From an uncultured Arenimonas sp. (lineage in GTDB: Bacteria > Pseudomonadota > Gammaproteobacteria > Xanthomonadales > Xanthomonadaceae), in the NCBI GenBank assembly GCA_946480565.1, contig CAMLKR010000056.1, positions 1 to 12,785 of the forward strand: DNA of 12,785 nt, in the 5' to 3' direction. How positions within the stretch are numbered: position 1 is the first letter of the stretch; every line of letters begins with the position of its first letter. Positions 1 to 5,100 of the stretch are shown in pieces. A model generated the notes under the pieces. That model was not told the DNA's origin. It did not search any database and worked only from the letters and a program-made list of their open reading frames with translations. The position numbers and the translations under genes are program-made.

Positions 1-357
1 GCCGAAGCGGGCGCCGACGAACACCTGGCCCGCTACCAGCAGACCGTGCTGCGCGCGCTGGAGGAAACCGAAACGGCGCTGGCGCGCTACCGGCACGCCC
101 GCAGCGAGCACACGCACCTGTCGGCCGCGGCCCTCGCCAGCGCACGCGGCGCCGAACTGGCCCGCCTGCGCTTCGAAGGCGGCCTGGTCGATTTCCTGCA
201 GGTGCTCGACGCCGAACGGACCCGGCTTGAAGCCGAGGACCGGCTGGCGCAGAGCCAGGCGCGCACCGCCAACGCATTGGTGGCGGTCTATCGCGCCCTG
301 GCCGGCGGCTGGCCCGACACGCTGCCCGAACGCGAGCACATCGCCACCCTGGACTGA
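1..357 (+). CDS. RND efflux outer-membrane factor (NodT/OprM/TolC-like), C-terminal part
   Basis: Frame 1 is open from the first base to a TGA at 355-357, giving 118 residues; the gene starts outside the window. The protein is almost wholly helical and alanine/leucine/arginine-rich. It carries the usual C-terminal pattern of the outer membrane efflux protein family: a stretch ending in RALEETETALARY, a long coiled-coil helix, the turn LRFEGGLVDFLQVLDAER where the second coiled-coil hairpin meets the barrel, and a closing helix with NALVAVYRALAGGW. Family members form trimeric outer-membrane channels that dock on a periplasmic adaptor and an RND (or ABC/MFS) pump. The adaptor and pump genes would lie to the left, outside the window. 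The lipoprotein or signal region is not visible, so NodT versus TolC subtype and substrate cannot be decided. Identification of the superfamily is secure. Confidence 0.88.
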   Translation, partial: AEAGADEHLARYQQTVLRALEETETALARYRHARSEHTHLSAAALASARGAELARLRFEGGLVDFLQVLDAERTRLEAEDRLAQSQARTANALVAVYRALAGGWPDTLPEREHIATLD

Positions 358-386
358 ACCGCGCCCGCGTTCGCATCCGGCTCCGC

Positions 387-419
387 CCGGCCCCGCCTCG
401 TCGGCCGGCGCGGGGCCGG
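387..419. terminator. GC-rich inverted repeat, possible terminator between convergent genes
   Basis: A perfect 10-bp inverted repeat (CCGGCCCCGC at 387-396, GCGGGGCCGG at 410-419) with a 13-base loop lies in the 71-base gap between the efflux gene stop and the end of the minus-strand cyclase gene. On the + strand a short T run (426-429) follows six bases after the stem, which is farther than in a classical intrinsic terminator. On the minus strand no T run follows. It may terminate the + strand transcript, or simply protect both converging mRNA ends. Confidence 0.45.
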
Positions 420-428
420 ATGCGGTTT

Positions 429-2201
429 TCAGCCGGCCGGGGACGCGCCCGGGCGCAGGTGGTACATGCGCAGGCTGCCGTAGCCCTTGGCGGCCGGCAC
501 CCGGCCGACGTAATCGCAGTCGAAGCCCTCCGGATCCAGGGCCAGGCGGGCGGCGAACTGCTCGGTCACGTAGACCTCGCCCGCCGGCGTCACCGGTTCG
601 ATGCGCGCCGTGCGGCTGACGTGCGCGCCGAAATAATTGGTCAGCCCCAGCACCGGGTCCACCGCCTCGTACACCGGGCCGAAATGGCCGCCCAGGCGGA
701 GGGCAAGCGACTCCGGCAAACCACATTGCGCCAGGTCGATCGCCGCCATCGCCGCCTGCAGCTTCAGCGCGCAGCGCGCCGCCAGCGCAGGATCGGCCAT
801 CACCACGAACAGGCCGTCGCCCCAGGTGTTGCGATACAGCACCTGCGCTCCGTACTGCGCCAGCACGCCCGCGAAGGCACCCAGGACGTGCGTCACGAAG
901 GCGGTGACCTGGGTTTCGCTGAGCCGGCTGAAGCCCTGGATGTCGCCGAACAGCATGGCCTTGAGTTCGCGCTGCCCGGGCACCGGCGCCGCTGGCGTCC
1001 GCGGAGGTCGCGGCGCCGCGCCGGGTGCGGGATCGATGGATTCGGTGGTGCGCCCGGATTCGCGCCACAGCGCGACGTCGCAGGCCGTGCCGGCGACGCC
1101 GCCACCGGGCTTTCCGTCCCAGACCGCCAGTTGCCGCACCGGCGCATCCAGGAAACGCGCGCGCAGGCTGGCCAGCCCCATCGCCAGGAAGGAACCGTAG
1201 GCGAAGATCCATTCATGGCCCAGCTGCCGGTCCTCGGTGGCGAAATCCAGCGACGTCGCGCGCGCCAGGCAGGCGTGGAAACGTTCGACCCAGCCTGGGC
1301 CGCCGGGCGCCACCGACACCGCGATGAACTCCTCCTGCTCGAACGGCAGCACCACGTGCAGCTCGGCGCCGCGCGCCAGCAGCGCTTCGGCGAAAAGGAT
1401 GTCGGCGCCGCAGGCCAGGGCGCCGTAGCCGAAGCCCACCGCGTGCGATGCCATCAAGTCGGCGATGCGCGCCGCCACGTCCGGTTCGCGTTCGGCCGGA
1501 AACCGCCCGGTGGCGGCATCGGCCGCGACCATGTGGCCGGTGTAGTGGATCACCGTCGGCGGCGCGAGCAGGTCGAGCAGATCGTCCGGCAGGCGCCTGG
1601 CCGCGCAGACGCGACGCAGCTGCCGTCGCGTGGCGGCACGCGCCGCCAGGTCGCCGCCGGCCCCGGCCGCGCGGGCCAGCGCCGCGCGGGCACGGGCTTC
1701 GTCACCCAGCACCAGCGCGGCTTCGGCCTCCGAGGCGGCGCGATAGTACGCTTCGTCGGTGCCGGTCGCGCACAGCGCCAGCACCTCGCGCGCCAGGCGC
1801 TCGGCCGCCGGTACCTGGCCGGCCAGCAGGCGCAGGCTGGCGGCGTTGACGGCCGGGTAATAACCGCCGCCACGCAGGTGCGCCGCCTCGTACAGGTCGG
1901 CGGCGCGCGCCAGCAGCCCCTCGCGTTCCGGCGCCGGCGCGGCCAGCGCGCGGTCCTTGGCGATGCGCGCGGCCAGCGCCGCGATCTCGGTTTCCTGCGA
2001 CCGCGCCAGGCCCAGGCGCGCGAATTCGCTCTCGGCACGCGCGGTGGCACCGGCCTTGGCCAGGTCGAGCACGGCGCGATGGGCCAGCCACAGGTCGCCG
2101 GGATGTTCGGCCAGACCCTGCAGGGCGGTGTCGTAGGCCAGCAGCAGTTCTCCGCGCGCCTCGTGCCCACGGACACGCGCCAGCCAGTCGGCGGCGCTCA
2201 T
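429..2201 (-). CDS. TPR/TRAFs-binding, SLOG-like and class III nucleotide cyclase protein
   Basis: 590 residues in three parts. Residues 1-210 are helical repeats resembling the MAP3K TRAFs-binding (DUF4071-like) region, with the landmarks ARIAKDRAL, then GGGYYPAVNAASLRLLAG, then a YYRAASEAEAALVLGD helix. Residues 217-390 look like a Rossmann-type SLOG domain: TGHM at 221-224, a glycine-rich GYGALACGAD ending at D267, then LHVVLPF at 281-287. After a Pro/Ala linker, residues 413-590 are a class III adenylate/guanylate cyclase domain with metal aspartates D420 (in FGDIQGF) and D462 (in NTWGDG) and the conserved R543. By position, the usual base-selecting Lys/Asp pair is N458/N532 and the usual Asn is S539, so product and even activity are uncertain. 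No membrane segment is seen. ATG at 2201 is chosen over an upstream in-frame start at 2261 because it lies four bases after the TIR gene stop, with GGAAAG nine bases upstream. Family domains are confident; the joint function is unknown. Confidence 0.85.
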   Translation of the reverse strand: MSAADWLARVRGHEARGELLLAYDTALQGLAEHPGDLWLAHRAVLDLAKAGATARAESEFARLGLARSQETEIAALAARIAKDRALAAPAPEREGLLARAADLYEAAHLRGGGYYPAVNAASLRLLAGQVPAAERLAREVLALCATGTDEAYYRAASEAEAALVLGDEARARAALARAAGAGGDLAARAATRRQLRRVCAARRLPDDLLDLLAPPTVIHYTGHMVAADAATGRFPAEREPDVAARIADLMASHAVGFGYGALACGADILFAEALLARGAELHVVLPFEQEEFIAVSVAPGGPGWVERFHACLARATSLDFATEDRQLGHEWIFAYGSFLAMGLASLRARFLDAPVRQLAVWDGKPGGGVAGTACDVALWRESGRTTESIDPAPGAAPRPPRTPAAPVPGQRELKAMLFGDIQGFSRLSETQVTAFVTHVLGAFAGVLAQYGAQVLYRNTWGDGLFVVMADPALAARCALKLQAAMAAIDLAQCGLPESLALRLGGHFGPVYEAVDPVLGLTNYFGAHVSRTARIEPVTPAGEVYVTEQFAARLALDPEGFDCDYVGRVPAAKGYGSLRMYHLRPGASPAG

Positions 2202-2205
2202 CGGA

Positions 2206-3294
2206 TCAGTCTTTCCGTCCGTCGCAGCGCATGCGCAGGATCGAGCCGTCCTCGGCCGCACCGTTGGCGTACACCAGCTTCATCATGCGGTCGTCGACGA
2301 TCTCGAAGCGGGCGGTGTTGTCGGCGGCGACGGGCTCGTCCACCGGCTGCATCTCGAAGCCGCCGGCCACCGGCACGATCCGCGAGGCGACGTCCCAGGG
2401 CTGGGCCTGCGGGTGGTCCACCCGGGTCAGCACGGTGTCGGCGCCGGTGCGGATCACTTCGTAGACGATGGTCAGGCCGTTGTAGGGCTGGCACCAGGTG
2501 CCGGCGAAGAAGGCGACGTCGTCGCGCGCCGGTCCCGCCGGCACGGCGGGTGCGGGCGTCGGCGCCTGAACGACGGCCGGCGGGGGCGGAGACGTCGTGG
2601 CAGCGGTCTGCGCTGCAGTGGCCGCCGGGACCGCGTCGGATGCCGCCGCGGGCGGCGATGGCGACTGCCCGGCTGCCGCCTCCGCCTCCGCCTCGGCCTC
2701 CGCGGGGCCCGGCTCGGTGCGGGAAGGCGCGGCGGCCTGCGTGGGCGCTTCCTCCGGAGCGGGCACGCGCGTAAACCAAAGGGTGGCAGCCACGCCCAGC
2801 GCCGCGACGGCAACCAGAGCGAGACCGATGCCCAGCACGGGGCGGACGCCGGTAGCCGGCCTTTGTGGCGCGACGGAGCGCACCGGCGCCGAACCGGGTG
2901 CGCCCATGGCCTTGATCGCGGCGACCAGCGGGCCGAGATGCTGCTCCATCGGCGACTTCCAGGCGTCCACCCACTGCGCCGAGGAAATGTAGAACTCGAG
3001 CGCGCCCGAAGGCGTCACCTCGCGGATGCGGACCGGCAGCACGGGTTTGGTCTTGCTGACCGCGCGCTCGACTTCCTTGCGCACGAACTGCGATTCGTTG
3101 GACTGGTCCGACAGCACCAGCACCAGGGCACGGGCCTCGCCGATGGCGCCGATGATCGCCTCGCCGTATTCGACGCCGGGGCCGACGTCGCGCGGGGCGA
3201 CCCAGCAACGGATGCCCTGCCCTTCGAGGTAATCGACGATGCGGAACGCCACGTCCCGGTCGGCGCTGGCGTAACTGACGAAGACATCCGCCAT
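2206..3294 (-). CDS. TIR-domain protein with one transmembrane helix and C-terminal probable periplasmic domain
   Basis: 362 residues. TIR domain at about 1-125: it opens with MADVFVSYASADR, has box-2-like CWVAPRDVGPG at 30-40, and LSDQSNES followed by VRKEVERA. In that last motif E74 occupies the place of the catalytic glutamate of NADase TIR domains. A hydrophobic helix at 153-174 follows arginines at 145 and 151, predicting a cytoplasmic TIR and an exported C-terminus. Residues 177-257 are a Pro/Ala/Glu-rich linker. Residues 258-362 form a compact, mostly beta-looking domain beginning FFAGTWCQPYNG and ending near ILRMRC; its only cysteines, C268 and C357, could form a disulfide outside the cytoplasm. 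The gene is four bases upstream of the cyclase gene and surely co-transcribed with it. The frame stays open far upstream, but the TIR motif begins exactly at this ATG. Shine-Dalgarno complementarity is poor and a hairpin precedes the start. NAD cleavage, scaffolding or signalling are all possible. Confidence 0.88.
   Translation of the reverse strand: MADVFVSYASADRDVAFRIVDYLEGQGIRCWVAPRDVGPGVEYGEAIIGAIGEARALVLVLSDQSNESQFVRKEVERAVSKTKPVLPVRIREVTPSGALEFYISSAQWVDAWKSPMEQHLGPLVAAIKAMGAPGSAPVRSVAPQRPATGVRPVLGIGLALVAVAALGVAATLWFTRVPAPEEAPTQAAAPSRTEPGPAEAEAEAEAAAGQSPSPPAAASDAVPAATAAQTAATTSPPPPAVVQAPTPAPAVPAGPARDDVAFFAGTWCQPYNGLTIVYEVIRTGADTVLTRVDHPQAQPWDVASRIVPVAGGFEMQPVDEPVAADNTARFEIVDDRMMKLVYANGAAEDGSILRMRCDGRKD
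2677..2700 (-). repeat. Four 6-bp tandem units encoding an Ala-Glu run in the TIR-protein linker
   Basis: Three exact CGCCTC units plus one with a single change (GGCCTC) run in tandem. On the coding strand they give alternating Glu and Ala codons, and the surrounding linker is also Pro/Ala-rich. The six-base unit preserves frame, so copy-number change would only shorten or lengthen the linker between the membrane helix and the outer domain. Confidence 0.7.
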
Positions 3295-3301
3295 CGGCGA
3301 T

Positions 3302-3320
3302 CCCGGAGGTGAGCTCCGGG
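3302..3320 (-). promoter_or_regulatory. 7-bp perfect hairpin directly upstream of the TIR gene start
   Basis: CCCGGAG (3302-3308) and CTCCGGG (3314-3320) form a perfect stem with a 5-base loop, ending seven bases before the ATG at 3294. In the minus-strand mRNA the only GGAG lies inside the stem, about 19 bases from the start codon, and no good Shine-Dalgarno sequence lies between. The hairpin may limit or regulate translation, or it may be chance in GC-rich DNA. Confidence 0.4.
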
Positions 3321-3361
3321 CCAGTCTATGCAGGCGGCGCGACGGCCGCCAGCCTGCGGGT

Positions 3362-3409
3362 CCGGCCCGCGTCCGGCACCGGGGGAGTCGGTGCGTGGAC
3401 GCGGGCCGG
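3362..3409 (-). terminator. Long two-part hairpin between the 78-residue ORF and the TIR gene
   Basis: Perfect 13-bp arms (CCGGCCCGCGTCC at 3362-3374, GGACGCGGGCCGG at 3397-3409) enclose a second 6-bp stem (GCACCG at 3376-3381, CGGTGC at 3389-3394) with a 7-base loop. It starts eight bases after the stop of the small minus-strand gene. There is no T run on either side, so it is not a textbook intrinsic terminator. It could be a T-less terminator, a transcript stabiliser or an attenuator ahead of the TIR-cyclase genes. Confidence 0.55.
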
Positions 3410-3416
3410 TCGCGGG

Positions 3417-3653
3417 TCAGCCGACGCGCATCATCCGGTCGCCGCGGCCTTCGGTGTAGGAGCTGGCGCGGGCGTAGCCGCTGCTGCGGCCATAGCCGGT
3501 GCCGAAGTCGCGGGTGCGGTAGCGCGGGGCGTTGTGGGCCGGGGCGTCCGGAACCACGACGGTGATCGCCGGCGCCGGGGTCGGACGGGCCGCATTCACC
3601 GCCGGAACCGGGCGGCTCGGGAAGAGGCGGTAGAAGTCGGTCAGGGTCTTCAT
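3417..3653 (-). CDS. Small hypothetical protein, 78 residues
   Basis: I do not recognise this family. The product opens with MKTLTDFYRLFPSRP, continues through a Pro/Ala/Val-rich stretch (about residues 15-42), and ends in a basic Gly/Tyr/Ser/Arg-rich tail with RTRDFGTGYGRSSGYARASS, which looks disordered. It has no cysteine, no signal peptide and no membrane segment. The start is supported by AAGG eight bases upstream of the ATG at 3653 and by an AT-richer upstream gap that could hold a promoter. It is followed by the strong hairpin at 3362-3409 and then by the TIR gene on the same strand 122 bases away, so partial co-transcription with the TIR-cyclase pair is possible. The composition would also be compatible with a non-coding frame in GC-rich DNA, but the RBS and a normal-looking N-terminus favour a real gene. 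Confidence 0.55.
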   Translation of the reverse strand: MKTLTDFYRLFPSRPVPAVNAARPTPAPAITVVVPDAPAHNAPRYRTRDFGTGYGRSSGYARASSYTEGRGDRMMRVG

Positions 3654-3746
3654 GGCGTGGGCCTTGTGAGTTGGTGTGCTGGTAATCTACAACACCTAAG
3701 AGGGTGCGCCATGGGCCGGAAGTCACGGCCCGCGAAATTATTTGAA
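3654..3746 (-). promoter_or_regulatory. AT-richer gap upstream of the 78-residue ORF; likely promoter region with a small hairpin
   Basis: This 93-base gap contains the least GC-rich DNA of the neighbourhood (around 3732-3750 and 3663-3708). A 6-bp stem (GGGCCG at 3713-3718, CGGCCC at 3726-3731, 7-base loop) lies 15 bases after the protease stop and may help end that transcript, though no T run follows. TAGATT near 3680 (read on the minus strand) could serve as a -10 element, but I see no convincing -35 at the right spacing. Presence of a promoter is inferred from base composition and gene layout. Confidence 0.3.
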
Positions 3747-4751
3747 TCAATGACTTGTGGCACCCTCCTGCGCTCCGCCCAAGCTCTCGCCCAGCCCGCT
3801 GCGGGCCAGGAACGCCTCGAAATCCTCGATCGTCAGCATGTCCCGCACCGCCGCCGCCTTGTCCGGGGACCGGTCGTAATAGGCCTTGGCGATGCGGTAG
3901 CCGACCCAGTAGCCCAGGTCCGCCGGCCGCCCCTGGCCCGGCGCCGGGTCGTAAAGCCAGCCCTTGGTGGACGTCCCGTGCCGGCGGGCCGCGAACTCGG
4001 CCCACAGCGTCCGCGCGCGGGGCTCGGCCCAGGCATGCACGTGCGGGTTGATGTGCCGGCCGGAGGCGAGCTCACCCAGGAAATCGGCGACGCCCTCGTT
4101 GATCGAAAGCTGCAGCAGGGTCGGCGCATCCCCGAATTCGTAGCGCTGCTGGTAGTGCACCAGTTCGTGCACGACGATGTGCGGCAAGCCGTCCATGTCG
4201 CGCAGCACCGCCCGGTGCCACTCGCCCAGCTCCGCATCGGGCGTGTCCGGGTGGCGGCCATACATCTCCAGGCCGATGAGCAGGCCGCGGTCGCTCAGCG
4301 TGCCGCCCGAGTTCATGCGCCCGATCAGCAAATACACGTCCGGGAACACGGCGTCCGGGTAGAGTTCGGCGAAACGGCGGAACCCGGCGCGGATCGGCGC
4401 CTCGTAGGACCGCACCGCGTCCATGCGCAGACGCAGTGCAGCGTAGTAGCGCGGATGCCGGTCGATCGTGGCGGCCAACTGTGCACCGTCGCCGATGCGC
4501 AGGCGGGTGAACTCCTTCAGGCCGGGGCTGCCGGCGTCGAGGTAGCCGCGCTGGAAAACATCCGCCCGCTGCGCCGGCGCCAGCGCCCGGGCGGCGTCGT
4601 AGGCCCGCCAGAAGCGGTCCAGATCGTCGGTGATGACGCGTGCGGCGTCGGGACCGGTCCGCGCCGGCTCCGCGGACCGCGCGGGTTGGCCGCCGGAAGC
4701 CGCGAATAGCGTGCACAGGACAAGGGACAGCAGCCGGGCGGACAGGGGCAT
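3747..4751 (-). CDS. Secreted HExxH zinc metalloprotease-like protein (DUF2268-like)
   Basis: 334 residues. The N-terminus MPLSARLLSLVLCTLFAASG plus a following ARSA-EP site is a signal peptide, with likely cleavage after A27, so the mature protein is periplasmic or secreted. The zinc motif HELVH is at 195-199 in HIVVHELVHYQQ, and NEGVADFLGEL supplies a downstream glutamate (E219) suitable as the third ligand, as in gluzincin-type enzymes and the DUF2268 group of predicted Zn-dependent proteases. The C-terminal part has DLGYWVGYRIAKAYYDRSPDK, an aromatic segment typical of this group, then a short helical end (LTIEDFEAFLARSG). ATG at 4751 is chosen over upstream in-frame starts because it opens the signal peptide and has GGAG seven bases upstream. 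The gene is divergent from the small gene at 4851 and lies upstream of the 78-residue ORF. The substrate is unknown, and peptidase activity is inferred from motifs only. Confidence 0.82.
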   Translation of the reverse strand: MPLSARLLSLVLCTLFAASGGQPARSAEPARTGPDAARVITDDLDRFWRAYDAARALAPAQRADVFQRGYLDAGSPGLKEFTRLRIGDGAQLAATIDRHPRYYAALRLRMDAVRSYEAPIRAGFRRFAELYPDAVFPDVYLLIGRMNSGGTLSDRGLLIGLEMYGRHPDTPDAELGEWHRAVLRDMDGLPHIVVHELVHYQQRYEFGDAPTLLQLSINEGVADFLGELASGRHINPHVHAWAEPRARTLWAEFAARRHGTSTKGWLYDPAPGQGRPADLGYWVGYRIAKAYYDRSPDKAAAVRDMLTIEDFEAFLARSGLGESLGGAQEGATSH

Positions 4752-4850
4752 GACGGGACTCCGGAACGTTTCCCAGGCTCCGATGTCCCGGCGCCGACCA
4801 AGGTTTAAGGTGGACCGCCAGGACGGCCCCCATCCCAGGAGACCGGACCC
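4752..4850. promoter_or_regulatory. Divergent intergenic region between the metalloprotease and the 81-residue gene
   Basis: The 99-base gap must serve both outward-reading genes. Each side has a recognisable Shine-Dalgarno sequence (GGAG facing left at 4759-4762, AGGAGA facing right at 4837-4842). The only AT-richer point is GTTTAAGG near 4803-4810. No -35/-10 pair at good spacing stands out on either strand. Confidence 0.3.
4837..4842 (+). promoter_or_regulatory. Strong Shine-Dalgarno site fixing the start at 4851
   Basis: AGGAGA lies eight bases before the ATG at 4851. It is the best ribosome-binding site in the window and supports both the reality and the start of the 81-residue protein. 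Confidence 0.75.
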
Positions 4851-5096
4851 ATGCCCGACCGCGAACGCCGCAAGACCGAGCACGAACTGATCAGCGCCCT
4901 CAAGCGCGAACTCACCGACGACCAGCGCGACACCCTGTCGCAGCTGGAGCGCTTCGGCTGGACCCTGAAGTTCGTGCGCCGGCCGCCCTTCCAGGAACCG
5001 GCGGGCGTGATCATGAATCCCGACACGCACCGCTTCGCCGTGATCGAGCCGGACGGCACCCTCAACGAGAACTCGTCGCTGCTGTTCCGGGACTGA
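4851..5096 (+). CDS. Small conserved-looking hypothetical protein, 81 residues
   Basis: The protein begins MPDRERRKTEHELISALKRE, a charged helical N-terminus. The core GWTLKFVRRPPFQEPAGV is followed by a beta-like FAVIEPDGTLNENSSLLFRD ending. It has the look of a small cytosolic protein family common in gammaproteobacteria, in which an arginine pair precedes a PxFQxP motif and a second strand carries an exxGxLNE pattern. I recall such proteins only as uncharacterised, so no function is offered. It has no cysteine, no membrane helix and no signal. The start is fixed by AGGAGA. It stands alone on the + strand, divergent from the metalloprotease gene, and its stop is only four bases from the stop of the convergent membrane-protein gene. 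Confidence 0.8.
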   Translation: MPDRERRKTEHELISALKRELTDDQRDTLSQLERFGWTLKFVRRPPFQEPAGVIMNPDTHRFAVIEPDGTLNENSSLLFRD

Positions 5097-5100
5097 GCGA

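Noticed and set aside
387..429. Textbook intrinsic terminator
   Set aside because: The stem is perfect but the T run begins six bases after it and is only four long, so it is listed only as a possible terminator.
2677..2700. CRISPR-like or functional DNA repeat
   Set aside because: The units are 6 bp, in frame and simply encode Ala-Glu within a low-complexity linker; there are no spacers.
420..2774. A very long open frame on the + strand opposite the cyclase and TIR genes
   Set aside because: Its translation is Arg/Gln/Gly-rich low-complexity sequence with no recognisable domain. The opposite strand encodes clear families, and long antisense frames are expected in such GC-rich DNA.
429..3294. 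Calling the pair a standard Pycsar or Thoeris system
   Set aside because: Pycsar TIR effectors carry a cyclic-nucleotide-binding domain, which is absent here. Thoeris ThsA is a SIR2-SLOG protein, and no SIR2 domain is present. Only domain-level resemblance is claimed.
3295..4005. N-terminal extension of the TIR protein to an upstream start
   Set aside because: The extra residues are Arg/Pro/Gly-rich shadow of the opposite frames, run through the hairpin leader and the small ORF, and add no domain. The TIR motif begins at the ATG at 3294.
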